Source: Thermoproteota archaeon (lineage in GTDB: Archaea; Korarchaeota; JAOZGF01; JAOZFZ01). Taken from it: a stretch of 64,000 nt of DNA. Location of the stretch: the NCBI GenBank assembly GCA_027492035.1, contig JAOZFT010000032.1, positions 10,233 through 74,232 on the forward strand. Direction: 5' to 3'. Position 1 is the stretch's first letter. Every line of letters starts with the position of its first letter. The position numbers and the translations under genes are program-made. The notes beneath the pieces were generated by a model. That model saw nothing but the letters and a program-made list of their open reading frames with translations. It was not told the DNA's origin and did not search any database. Of the stretch, positions 8,339 to 16,679 are shown in pieces.

Positions 8339-9637
8339 ATGAGTAAAGGGATTTTTATCTCTGTAGATAAAGTATCCAAGGCTCAAATGCTTCAACTGGA
8401 CATATGTTCACGCTGCGCACTCTGTGCAGAGTATTGTCCAACATATAACGAAACAAGGGACAAAGTTTTAATACCTGGTGAAAGATCTAAACAGATAATG
8501 AGTCTTGTGAAAAAACAAAAAGGACTCCTTACTTTTTTCACAGGCCCTAAATCTGTCAGTAAAGAAGAATTAAGTGACCTAAATAAAGCAGGGTACCTTT
8601 GTACACTCTGCGGCCAATGCACCTACACCTGCCCTACCGGCATCCAAACAACTAATCTTTGGTTAACTTTAAGAAATATTTTGTTTGAAGCAGGAGTTTC
8701 TCCTCAACCCATGAAAGACTTTTCAAAAATTCTCTCTGAGAATTATAATTTTCTGGGTCACTCCAATACTGAAAGAGCTGACTGGGTGGATTTCAGGTTG
8801 AAATTCAATAAAAGGAAGATTAAGAAACTAGATGAAAAAAGAAGAAGCGAACTAAGATATGTTGAGTTAAGGAAGGAAGATATATTAAAAAGGGAAGCAG
8901 ATGTTGTTTATTTTATAGGTTGTAACTCTTCCTTTTTTAAAGGGTTATCTGGTGCAGCTGACGCAATGGTTCACATCTTGAATGCTGCAGGTGAAAAAGC
9001 AACCATTTTGGGTGAAGATGAATGGTGTTGCGGCTACCCCTTCCTCTTAGCTGGTAACATAAAAAAATTTGAAGAATTTGTGCGCCATAATTTGGGAGAA
9101 TTTAAGAAAAGAAAGGCTGATACCGTTGTTTTCACATGTGCTGGATGCTACAAAACATTTAAGCATGAGGTACCTGAAATTCTCGGTATAGAATCTAACT
9201 TAAATTTTCTACACTCCTCCCAATTAATTGAAATATATTTTAAAGAAGGGAAGCTTCCATCTTTGCCCGAAGAGCAGGAAGAGTTAGTGATTACCTACCA
9301 CGATCCGTGTGACATTGGGAGATATGGTTTAATCTATGAAGAGCCCCGTGAAATCCTTAGAAAAGTAAATGTAACCCTTAAAGAAATGCGGGATACAAAA
9401 GAAAAAGCCCTTTGCTGCGGTGGAGGAGGATTAATGAAAGCAGTGAACAAAGAATTAACAAATAAAATAGCTGTCAAAAGAGCTCAGCAGGTGGTGGAAA
9501 CAAAGGCAAGTAGAGTTTGTTCAGGTTGTCCCTCCTGCGAATCAACCCTTAAAGAAGGGTTACAGAACCTAGGAGCCAAGGTACGTGTTTTAGACATAAC
9601 AGAAATAATAGCTGAAAAACTTGGTTTGCTCCCTTAA
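8339..9637 (+). CDS. HdrD-like iron-sulfur protein with two CCG domains
   Basis: The catalytic partner of the preceding cytochrome. The N-terminal third carries two [4Fe-4S] motifs, CSRCALCAEYCP and CTLCGQCTYTCP. The rest holds two cysteine-rich CCG (DUF3483/CCG) domains, shown by WCCGYP with CAGCYKTF, and LCCGGGGLM with CSGCPSCE. This is the HdrD/DsrK/GlpC architecture, in which CCG domains bind a non-cubane cluster that reduces or oxidises a disulfide. There is no methanogenesis gene nearby, so coenzyme M/B heterodisulfide is not implied. The start is the ATG at 8339, eight bases after GAGGT; the cytochrome stop lies just upstream, so the two are probably co-translated. Confidence 0.85.
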   Translation: MSKGIFISVDKVSKAQMLQLDICSRCALCAEYCPTYNETRDKVLIPGERSKQIMSLVKKQKGLLTFFTGPKSVSKEELSDLNKAGYLCTLCGQCTYTCPTGIQTTNLWLTLRNILFEAGVSPQPMKDFSKILSENYNFLGHSNTERADWVDFRLKFNKRKIKKLDEKRRSELRYVELRKEDILKREADVVYFIGCNSSFFKGLSGAADAMVHILNAAGEKATILGEDEWCCGYPFLLAGNIKKFEEFVRHNLGEFKKRKADTVVFTCAGCYKTFKHEVPEILGIESNLNFLHSSQLIEIYFKEGKLPSLPEEQEELVITYHDPCDIGRYGLIYEEPREILRKVNVTLKEMRDTKEKALCCGGGGLMKAVNKELTNKIAVKRAQQVVETKASRVCSGCPSCESTLKEGLQNLGAKVRVLDITEIIAEKLGLLP

Positions 9638-9640
9638 TTT

Positions 9641-9684
9641 AATCCTCCTTTTTTACTTTTTAAAAAAGGGAAGGGAAGTAATTT
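9641..9684. terminator. T-rich/A-rich bidirectional end between convergent genes
   Basis: The 47-base gap between the HdrD-like gene and the convergent GcvH-like gene has a run of Ts (around 9649-9660) followed on the same strand by a run of As (9661-9667), so each strand meets a poly-T tract after its stop codon. Poly-T tracts are the usual archaeal termination signal. Confidence 0.45.
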
Positions 9685-10113
9685 TTATTTTTTCAGTTTT
9701 TCAGTTATTTCTCTTTTAATCCATTGTGTTATCTCGTCTGGTGAGTGGTAAAGATTTTTTAGCTCCTCCTCTAATTTACTGGGTTTTATTACTGCAATCC
9801 ATCCCTCTCCATATGGGTCTTTGTTAATTAAGGTGGGATCATCCTCCAATGCCTCATTTGACTCAACAACTGTTCCTGAAATAGGTGAAATCAATTTCCC
9901 AACCCATTTACCGCTTTCCACAGTACCGATTGGCTGTCCTTGCTCAACTTCATCCCCTTCGAAAGGAGTATCTATGTAAACTAAATTCCCTGCAGCTTTA
10001 GCCCCAAAGTCATTATATCCTATCCTCACCTTATCCCCTTCAACTTTAACCCAACAATGGTCTTTATGGTAATATAACTCCTCTGGAAACTCATACTCAT
10101 CTACCTTAACCAT
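9685..10113 (-). CDS. gcvH: GcvH-like lipoyl carrier protein
   Basis: A 142-residue lipoyl-domain protein with the GcvH fold: N-terminal HKDHCWVKVEGDKVRIGYNDFG, then the lipoylation hairpin TVESGKWVGKLISPISGTVV with the candidate lipoyl lysine at residue 69, then DPTLINKDPYGEGWIAVIK. The residues around the lysine (ESGKW) differ from the usual ESVKA of glycine-cleavage H proteins. No glycine-cleavage P or T gene lies in the window. It converges on the HdrDE-like pair, which invites comparison with the lipoate-binding proteins that work with Hdr-like complexes in sulfur oxidisers; that link is inference. Confidence 0.8.
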   Translation of the reverse strand: MVKVDEYEFPEELYYHKDHCWVKVEGDKVRIGYNDFGAKAAGNLVYIDTPFEGDEVEQGQPIGTVESGKWVGKLISPISGTVVESNEALEDDPTLINKDPYGEGWIAVIKPSKLEEELKNLYHSPDEITQWIKREITEKLKK

Positions 10114-10549
10114 TTTCTTTAACCTCCAAACCTATAGATTCACAGATATTTGCTTCCTTTCAAAAAGGAAAGAAGGTAAAGGCTTTTTACACAGGGAAGT
10201 AATTTCATTAATTTAAATGTTACTAATTATTCACACCACTTAAATGTATTCACTAGGTTTTCAAACATGTTCAGGAAAATGGAAATTTTAAACAGGAAAA
10301 GTTTATACTGAGGGAAACATGTCGAAACATCTTTTTTAAATTAAAAATATGAAGAACTATGTTAAAATGGAATTTATTACGCGTAAAAAGTATATAAAAG
10401 TAAGTGCTTTATTTAAAAACTTTTACCTAACTTCTGCGGTTCCTGTGGATATTACAAAAGTAGTTGGAGCAATTTCAATTTGAAAATTTATTTCTTCCTT
10501 AATCGTTGATTGTCGAATTGAGAAACAGCGAAAACAGTAAAATTTAAAT

Positions 10550-10570
10550 TCCCCAGCCTCATCAAGGGGA
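10550..10570 (+). promoter_or_regulatory. Short inverted repeat in ECF leader
   Basis: TCCCC at 10550-10554 pairs with GGGGA at 10566-10570 across an 11-base loop. In an A/T-rich leader this G/C stem stands out and could fold in the mRNA upstream of the transporter gene. Function unknown. Confidence 0.3.
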
Positions 10571-10580
10571 CGCAAACAAA

Positions 10581-10622
10581 AATTCCTTTCTAGAAATAAA
10601 AGAAAATTATTAAAAAGGAATT
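10581..10622 (+). promoter_or_regulatory. Nine-base inverted repeat before ECF S ribosome site
   Basis: AATTCCTTT at 10581-10589 is complementary to AAAGGAATT at 10614-10622, with a 24-base A-rich loop. It ends about 23 bases before the GGTGA ribosome site of the ECF S gene, so it could be an RNA hairpin or an operator affecting expression. Confidence 0.3.
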
Positions 10623-10659
10623 GTTTAAATTGAAAGAAAAGGTTTAGGTGATAAAGGGA

Positions 10660-11253
10660 ATGACGGCTGAAACCGTAGAAGTTACGCCTACTGGAGCAAA
10701 AATATTAGCTGTGGTAATGATTCCAGCCATTGCTGTTCTGAACTATGTGACAGGGGTTGTTGTGGAAATACTTAAACTCCCCGTATGGGGGGACACATGG
10801 GCTACAATGTTCGGTACCCTTGTTTCAGGAGTAGTGGTAGGTGCGATTGGTGGTTTCCTCTATAACATAGTCATGGCTATGACCTTATGGGGATTACCTG
10901 CTTGGGTCTGGGGACTATGCAACATTGCAATTGCTTTGTTCAGCTGGTTATTCATAAAAGTTGGTTGGGCTGACCTTAAAAAGCCACTAAAACTAATTCC
11001 AGCATTCCTCACGCTAGGGTTTATTTATCCAATTCTTTGTACAATAATAGGGATTGTGATGTATGGTCCAGGGCCTGTTGCAAAACCTCAAGCTGCTGTT
11101 TACTATGCAGTGGAAGCAGCTACTAAAAATCTTTATTTAGCCACATATATTCAGAACGTAAGCGTGGAAATAATTGATAAAAGCATTTCTTGGGTTATTT
11201 CCCTAGCTATAGCTTCAGCAGTACCTAAAAAGTTCATTTTGGCCAAGCGATAA
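10660..11253 (+). CDS. ECF transporter S component, predicted nucleoside-binding
   Basis: A 197-residue integral membrane protein with about six helices. The stretch GDTWATMFGTLVSGVVVGAI resembles the helix-2/3 region of S components, which bind the substrate in energy-coupling-factor importers. It is followed by the T component, a nucleoside hydrolase and both ECF ATPases, so the substrate is predicted from context to be a nucleoside. The start is the ATG at 10660, with GGTGA nine bases upstream; a GTG at 10648 would lie inside that site. S components are poorly conserved, so the family call rests partly on gene order. Confidence 0.72.
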   Translation: MTAETVEVTPTGAKILAVVMIPAIAVLNYVTGVVVEILKLPVWGDTWATMFGTLVSGVVVGAIGGFLYNIVMAMTLWGLPAWVWGLCNIAIALFSWLFIKVGWADLKKPLKLIPAFLTLGFIYPILCTIIGIVMYGPGPVAKPQAAVYYAVEAATKNLYLATYIQNVSVEIIDKSISWVISLAIASAVPKKFILAKR

Positions 11254-11331
11254 ATTTATATAATTTCTTTTTCTCCTTTTTTTCTTTTAAAAATAAGCCA
11301 CAATAGTTTTTGGTGTAGGGGGAGGATTTTT

Positions 11332-12198
11332 TTGAGTTCTCTTGGTTCAACCATTTTGCGTAAAAGTTACACGGTTGGAAACACTTTTTTCCATAGAGCT
11401 GATGGGAGAACTAAATTTATTTTCTTTTTCTGGATCTCTATTTTGGCTTATATTTTCCATGATTTAATAATTAACACTTTTTTCATCGTTACATGTTTAG
11501 TTTTTGTTGCGATTGCTAAGTTAAAGAAACAAATTTATTTGACTGCTGCAGTTGTTGTTATACCTCTTATGATTCTTTATTCCTTTGCTTGGGGTTTGCC
11601 CCAGCTTGGTTTCAATAAAACAGTTCTTTTTACATTTAATTTCTTCGGACGACATGTAACTTTTTATTTTGAAGGGTTAGCGGCAGCTTACATTTTCCCT
11701 TCAAGGATAGGTACAACTATAATGGCAGCCATGCTTTTTTACCTCACAACTAAACCTTCTGAAATGGTTTCTATGCTTATGAAATTCAGGTTCCCCTACA
11801 AATTTGTTTATGGAGTGGCTGCTACTTTTCAACTCATCCCGATAACTGTTGATGAGGTATCAACGATTTTTCAGGCTCAGACTTCGAGAGGAATGAATGT
11901 AGAAGTAGGTTTACTTGCGAAGTTTAAGAATTTCTTGGCTGTTATTGTGCCGCTTACTCTCGGTACAATAAATAAGGTCCAAACAAGGGCTATAACCTTG
12001 GAGTCTAGGGGTTTTAGTGCTCCAGTGAAGAAAACAATACTCTATGAGATTAAGTTTAAGAAAGAGGATTATCTATTGTTTGTTGGAATGTTTATTGCCT
12101 CTGCTATTCTGTTTTACCTTTATTTTGTTTATGCTCCCTCAGTTGGTCACTATATGCATTCACCATTCTCAAATCTTCAGTACTTCATTGGAAGTTGA
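11332..12198 (+). CDS. ECF transporter T component (EcfT/CbiQ family)
   Basis: A 288-residue membrane coupling protein with five or six helices and a long cytoplasmic segment. The two Ala-Arg-Gly-type coupling motifs of EcfT are recognisable: AQTSRGMNVE around residue 183 and TLESRGFSAP around residue 222. These helices bind the two ATPases and transmit motion to the S component. A TTG start at 11332 follows a GGGGGAGG ribosome site. The stop is 14 bases before the nucleoside hydrolase gene. Confidence 0.85.
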   Translation: MSSLGSTILRKSYTVGNTFFHRADGRTKFIFFFWISILAYIFHDLIINTFFIVTCLVFVAIAKLKKQIYLTAAVVVIPLMILYSFAWGLPQLGFNKTVLFTFNFFGRHVTFYFEGLAAAYIFPSRIGTTIMAAMLFYLTTKPSEMVSMLMKFRFPYKFVYGVAATFQLIPITVDEVSTIFQAQTSRGMNVEVGLLAKFKNFLAVIVPLTLGTINKVQTRAITLESRGFSAPVKKTILYEIKFKKEDYLLFVGMFIASAILFYLYFVYAPSVGHYMHSPFSNLQYFIGS

Positions 12199-12212
12199 AA
12201 ACGTGAAAGAGG

Positions 12213-13232
12213 ATGGCTAAAGAGCCTAAGAAAGTTATTTTGGATGTTGATACAGGAATAGATGACGCTGTAGCCATTACCTTAGCTGTTAGATCTCCTG
12301 AAATAAATGTTATAGGGATAACTACTGTAGCCGGTAATGCAACTGTTAATAATACAACAAGAAACACTTTAAGAATGCTTGAGTTCCTAGATAAAACAGG
12401 TATTCCTGTTGCTAAAGGAATGCCGAGACCTATTCTAGGTGAACTTAAAGTTGCTGAAATGGTTCATGGGAAAGATGGTTTAGGAGATGTTGATTTGCCT
12501 GACCCTAAAATTAAACCTATTAATAAACATGCTATGGATTTCTTAATTGATAAGGTTTATAGTTACAGAAAGGGGGAAGTTAACATTGTAGCCACCGGGC
12601 CTTTAACCAATATTGCAATGGCTTTTTTGAAAGATCCTGACTTGCCTGGTAAAATAGGGCAAATTGTTTCAATGGGTGGGGCTTTCGGTGTCACAGTGTA
12701 TGGTTACGGTAACGACACTCCTGTGGCTGAATTTAATATTTACACCGACCCTGTAGCAGCTAAAATTGTTTATAATTCTGGTGTAAATTTAACTTCTTTT
12801 GGTTTAGATGTTACAATGACTCCTGAGGCAGGTTTCACCCGTGAAATGTATAATAACTTAGCCAGAATCAATACGAAAACAGCTAATTTGTTTCATGAAA
12901 TGTTTAGGGGTTTGATAGAGTTTTCAGACCCTATAGCTATGCATGACCCCATGGCTGTTTCTTACTTAATCGATTCTTCAATTTTCAAGGTTGAGAAGTA
13001 CCATGTTGACGTGGAAATTTTTGGTGAATTAACTAGGGGGCAAACTGTGGCTGACAGGAGGTTTTGGTTTAAAGAAACTGTTGAAAAGTTTTTAAAGAAA
13101 CCTTTACCCGAAGAATTGAAGAACACATTAAGAAACATGGTTAAAGAACCAAACGTTAATGTTTGTGTAGATTTAGACTCTAAAAAATTTCTCGATTTAC
13201 TTCTCAAAAGAACAATTTATGAAAAAGTTTGA
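12213..13232 (+). CDS. Nucleoside hydrolase (IUNH family)
   Basis: Predicted N-ribohydrolase that splits a nucleoside into base and ribose in the cytoplasm. The calcium-binding signature DVDTGIDDAVAI opens the protein, then ITTVAGNATVNNTTRNTL follows, and the late metal-ligand segment is PIAMHDPMAVSYLID. At 339 residues it has the usual length. Its position between the T component and the ATPases of an ECF importer ties the transporter to nucleosides. Exact preference (purine, pyrimidine or inosine/uridine type) cannot be called. Confidence 0.9.
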   Translation: MAKEPKKVILDVDTGIDDAVAITLAVRSPEINVIGITTVAGNATVNNTTRNTLRMLEFLDKTGIPVAKGMPRPILGELKVAEMVHGKDGLGDVDLPDPKIKPINKHAMDFLIDKVYSYRKGEVNIVATGPLTNIAMAFLKDPDLPGKIGQIVSMGGAFGVTVYGYGNDTPVAEFNIYTDPVAAKIVYNSGVNLTSFGLDVTMTPEAGFTREMYNNLARINTKTANLFHEMFRGLIEFSDPIAMHDPMAVSYLIDSSIFKVEKYHVDVEIFGELTRGQTVADRRFWFKETVEKFLKKPLPEELKNTLRNMVKEPNVNVCVDLDSKKFLDLLLKRTIYEKV

Positions 13233-13247
13233 AAGGTGTTTTTTGTT

Positions 13248-14132
13248 ATGGGTAATGAAACAAAAAAAGCCGGTGAAGAAAATGTTGTAGTGGTTGAGAA
13301 CTACTCCTATTCATACCCTACCAAGAAAAACGTTATCCAAAACATTTCATTCACTGTGAAAAAGGGGGAAGTGTTGGGTATTATAGGACCCAATGGTGCA
13401 GGTAAATCAACCCTCTGTAAAACATTAAACGGTTTGGTTCCTCACTTTTATGGAGGATTTTTTGGAGGAAACGTTACAGTTGCAGGGATGGAAGTCCTTA
13501 AACATACAACTGCTGAACTCTCCACCAAAGTTGGTTTAGTTTTTCAGGATCCTGAAAGCCAAATTTCAGGAATGATGATGACGGTTTGGGAAGAGGTGGG
13601 GTTTGGTTTATCCATGCTTGGTTTCCCAAGAGAGGAAGTAGATGAGAGAGTGAATGACGCAATAAAGAAGGTCGGCTTAGAAGGGTTAGAGAAAAGATCC
13701 CCCTTTGAGTTATCTGGCGGCCAACAACAGAGGCTTGCTATAGCTACAGTTTTAGCTATCAAACCTGAAATAATGGTTTTGGATGAACCTACTGCTCAAC
13801 TGGATCCCATTGGCAAATACGAAGTTTTTAAAGTAATTGAAGACCTTACACTGGAAGGATTAACAACTATTGTGGTTGAACATGAAATAGAGGAGCTTGC
13901 GCATTTTGCAGATAATATTATCCTTCTACATGAAGGAAAAATACTTTCTTATGGAAAAGCCAAAAAGGTTTTAACAGAAGTTGAAAAATTAAAAGCAATA
14001 GGTGAGGACCCCCCTTCAGTTACGGAACTAACTTACTTATTGGATAAAGAACTTGATTTAAGTCTCGTCAACTACCCAATAACTCTAGATGAAGCAATAA
14101 AAATTTACAAAGAGTTAATGGTGAGTTCATGA
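13248..14132 (+). CDS. ECF transporter ATPase A1
   Basis: Cytoplasmic ATP-binding subunit. A complete ABC set is visible: Walker A GPNGAGKST, Q-loop LVFQDPESQISGMMM, signature ELSGGQQQRLAIA, Walker B IMVLDEPTAQLD and the H-loop VEHE. I choose the ATG at 13248, nine bases after GGTG; the frame can be read from a GTG at 13236. It overlaps the next ATPase gene by four bases. It should pair with EcfA2 under the T subunit. Confidence 0.9.
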   Translation: MGNETKKAGEENVVVVENYSYSYPTKKNVIQNISFTVKKGEVLGIIGPNGAGKSTLCKTLNGLVPHFYGGFFGGNVTVAGMEVLKHTTAELSTKVGLVFQDPESQISGMMMTVWEEVGFGLSMLGFPREEVDERVNDAIKKVGLEGLEKRSPFELSGGQQQRLAIATVLAIKPEIMVLDEPTAQLDPIGKYEVFKVIEDLTLEGLTTIVVEHEIEELAHFADNIILLHEGKILSYGKAKKVLTEVEKLKAIGEDPPSVTELTYLLDKELDLSLVNYPITLDEAIKIYKELMVSS

Positions 14133-14956
14133 AAGAAAAAATAATAGAAACCAAGAACCTTTGGTTCTCTTACAGCCCAGAAGTCACAGCTTTAAGGAAC
14201 ATAAACTTGGAAATTTATAAGGGTGAATTAATAGCTTTAATTGGTCAAAACGGAGGTGGAAAAACGACCCTGGCTAAACATTTCAATGGTTTATTGAAGC
14301 CAACGAAAGGCGATGTATACGTTAAGGGCCAAAACACTAAAGATGTCCCTGCAAACAGGTTAGCCTTAACTGTGGGCTACGTTTTTCAAAACCCAGCTCA
14401 CCAGATTTTTACAAGCAAAGTCTATGATGAGGTAGCTTATGGTGCAAGAAATGAAGGTTTGAATGAAGAAGAAGTTAAAGAAAGGGTGGAATATGCCTTA
14501 GAGGAAGTAGGGTTAATAGGTTATGAAGATTGGCACCCTTACGACTTAGACTATGGAAAAATGAAGCTTTTAACTGTTGCCTCCATCATTTCAATGAAAC
14601 CTGAGGTTTATGTTTTAGATGAACCCACAACTGGACAAGATCATAAAGGAAGAAGAGTCCTAGCTGACTTAGTAATTAAATTAAACAAGGAAGGAAACAC
14701 TGTGATAGTAATTACACATGATATGAAGTTTGTTGCTAGAACGGCTAAAAGAACGATACTGCTTGCAAACGGTGAAGTAATAAAGGATGGAGCTACAAAT
14801 GAAGTATTGCATGATCTTGAAACACTTAAGAAGGCAATGATTAAACCTCCTCAAGTAGTGCAACTAGCCTACTCTCTAAAATCATACGGGGTCCCCACAA
14901 ACATTTTAACGATAGATGATGCCTTTAATTCTTTTAAGAAATTAATAAATAGGTAG
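14129..14956 (+). CDS. ECF transporter ATPase A2 with degenerate signature motif
   Basis: Second ATP-binding subunit, translationally coupled to A1. Walker A is GQNGGGKTT, the Q-loop region is YVFQNPAHQIFTSKVYDEV, Walker B is VYVLDEPTTGQD and the H-loop histidine is in VITHDMK. Where A1 has LSGGQ, this subunit reads DLDYGKMKLL, so its ABC signature is degenerate. The heterodimer should therefore have one normal and one altered ATP site, which is seen in a subset of ABC proteins. Confidence 0.88.
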   Translation: MKEKIIETKNLWFSYSPEVTALRNINLEIYKGELIALIGQNGGGKTTLAKHFNGLLKPTKGDVYVKGQNTKDVPANRLALTVGYVFQNPAHQIFTSKVYDEVAYGARNEGLNEEEVKERVEYALEEVGLIGYEDWHPYDLDYGKMKLLTVASIISMKPEVYVLDEPTTGQDHKGRRVLADLVIKLNKEGNTVIVITHDMKFVARTAKRTILLANGEVIKDGATNEVLHDLETLKKAMIKPPQVVQLAYSLKSYGVPTNILTIDDAFNSFKKLINR

Positions 14957-15236
14957 GAAGACAAATTTTTTAGGATGTGCTGTTTCTTAAATGAAGTCTT
15001 TTTTCATGTTTTTTGATTTTAGTGAAACAGAGAATGGGAATGAATGTTTCTTCGGTTTCTTAGCTTTAACGGTCTATGCTTTGTTTTTTCAGTAAATTTT
15101 ACATTTTCTTATCCTTTGATTTTTTTAAAAGGGTAAATTTTAAATTTCTCTTTCAATTCACTCGTATCGGAGAAAATCAAATTTAATCGCTTATCTCTCC
15201 TCACCTTTAAAAGCCTAATGGTACATTTACTAGAAC

Positions 15237-15656
15237 ATGGGGTTGTTTATGATGGCTGAAAAGATAAGGGTTTTATTGGCTAAACCTGGACTTGACGGGC
15301 ATGATAGGGGAATAAAAGTTGTAGCTAGGGCTTTAAGGGACAGCGGAATGGAAGTAATTTATCTAGGAATAAGGAACACACCTGAACAAATAGTTGAAAC
15401 AGCCATTCAAGAAGATGTGGATGTAATAGGTTTAAGCATTCTTTCCGGTTCTCACATGTACCATTTCCCAAGAATTTTACAGCTTCTTAAAGAAAGGAAA
15501 GCTGAAGACATAGTGGTGATAGGTGGAGGGATAATACCTCAGGAAGACAAGGAAAAACTAGAAAAAATGGGAGTTAAAGCAATTTTTGGACCTGGAACCT
15601 CAACTCAAGAAATAATAAAGAAAATTAAGGAACTAATAGGGAATAAGAAAAACTAA
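15237..15656 (+). CDS. B12-binding subunit of methylmalonyl-CoA mutase-type enzymes
   Basis: A 139-residue free-standing cobalamin domain, about the size of the archaeal mutase C-subunit. The base-off histidine motif DxHxxG appears as [10 protein letters not shown], followed by the SGSH and VIGGG segments that hold the nucleotide tail of B12. It opens the mutase gene cluster and is the only B12 subunit here, while two catalytic subunits follow (16680 and 21137), so both may use it. The start is uncertain among ATGs at 15237, 15249 and 15252; no strong ribosome site favours one. Confidence 0.92.
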   Translation: MGLFMMAEKIRVLLAKPGLDGHDRGIKVVARALRDSGMEVIYLGIRNTPEQIVETAIQEDVDVIGLSILSGSHMYHFPRILQLLKERKAEDIVVIGGGIIPQEDKEKLEKMGVKAIFGPGTSTQEIIKKIKELIGNKKN

Positions 15657-15677
15657 AGGGATACTTAAGGTGTCATA

Positions 15678-16619
15678 ATGGGTTTGGTTGAAGACATGCT
15701 TAAAGGAGATAAGAGAGCCCTCTCTAGAGTCATTACTTTAGTGGAAAACAACTCTCAAAATTGTGAAGAGATACTCTCCAAACTTTACCCTCACACAGGT
15801 AACTCCCAAATCATAGGGGTTACCGGTCCACCTGGAAGTGGTAAATCTACTTTAATTAATCACTTAGTAAGAGAATTTGTGAGGAAGGGATATAAAGTAG
15901 GAGTTCTTGCAATTGATCCTTCAAGTGAATTCACGGGAGGGGCCTTGCTTGGTGACAGAATAAGGATGCTGGAAGTTTCTTTAGACAGTAACGTGTTTAT
16001 TAGGAGTATGGGTACTAGAGGTACTCTTGGAGGTATTTCAAGAAAAACAAAGGAGGTTGTGAGGGTTTTAGAAGCATTTGGGAAAGATAAAATAATAATT
16101 GAAACCATAGGTGCTGGCCAAAGCGACATTGAAATAACTAGAACAGCCCACACGGTTATAGTTGTCTTAACCCCTGAAACTGGGGATGATGTCCAAGTTT
16201 TAAAGGCAGGAATAATGGAGATTGGAGACATATACGTGGTAAACAAGGCCGACATAGGGAATGCTGAGTTTATGGTTGAAGAAATAAAGGCTTTAATTGC
16301 CAGTAAATCCAGTAACGTAAGTAAAGAATGGACTGCCCCAGTTATTAAAGCTTCAGCTAAAAAGAAGGAAGGAATAAGAGAATTAGTTGAGCAGGTAGAG
16401 AAACATTGGAATTACCTTAAAGTTTCAGGTGAAATTAATAAACTAGAGGAAAGAAGAGTTAAAAATGAAGTAGTAGATACTTTAAACAGGAAAATCTCAA
16501 ATTACCTACTTTCTAAACTGGAATCTGAATTCGGTAAAGAAATTTTTGATGAGATTTTAAAACGGAAAGAATCCCCTTACTCTGTAGTTAATCGTTTAAT
16601 AAAGAAATTTCTTTGTTAA
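15678..16619 (+). CDS. meaB: MeaB/ArgK-type G-protein chaperone of B12-dependent mutase
   Basis: GTPase that gates loading and protects adenosylcobalamin in acyl-CoA mutases. Visible motifs are the P-loop GPPGSGKST near residue 47, IDPSSEFTGGALLGDRIRM, the switch segment IETIGAGQSDIEI and the guanine-binding NKAD. At 313 residues it is full length. It sits between the B12-binding subunit and the first mutase large subunit, the usual arrangement, with a short intergenic gap and no own promoter obvious. Confidence 0.93.
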   Translation: MGLVEDMLKGDKRALSRVITLVENNSQNCEEILSKLYPHTGNSQIIGVTGPPGSGKSTLINHLVREFVRKGYKVGVLAIDPSSEFTGGALLGDRIRMLEVSLDSNVFIRSMGTRGTLGGISRKTKEVVRVLEAFGKDKIIIETIGAGQSDIEITRTAHTVIVVLTPETGDDVQVLKAGIMEIGDIYVVNKADIGNAEFMVEEIKALIASKSSNVSKEWTAPVIKASAKKKEGIRELVEQVEKHWNYLKVSGEINKLEERRVKNEVVDTLNRKISNYLLSKLESEFGKEIFDEILKRKESPYSVVNRLIKKFLC

Positions 16620-16679
16620 ATTTTAGACAATTAATAAGTTAAATTTGCCTTTTTTCTCAAAATGTGTAGGGGAATAAAC

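Larger units (their letters stand above)
10114..10659. other. Intergenic region and leader of the ECF operon
   Basis: About 545 bases with no convincing gene. It holds a TATA-like stretch (TATATAAAA near 10391), a second A/T box (TTTAAATT near 10543), and two inverted repeats just before the ECF S gene (listed separately). A 45-codon open frame (10349-10483, plus) encodes a plausible-looking C-terminal segment, TSAVPVDITKVVGAISI, but has no ribosome site and no recognisable family; it may be a small gene or a fragment. Confidence 0.4.

Noticed and set aside
7563-9637. Evidence for methanogenesis from the HdrDE-like pair
   Set aside because: No mcr, mtr or other methanogenesis genes are present and HdrD-like proteins are common in non-methanogens.
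14991-15095. 34-residue open frame rich in Phe after the ECF operon
   Set aside because: Low-complexity composition, no ribosome site and no neighbour support.
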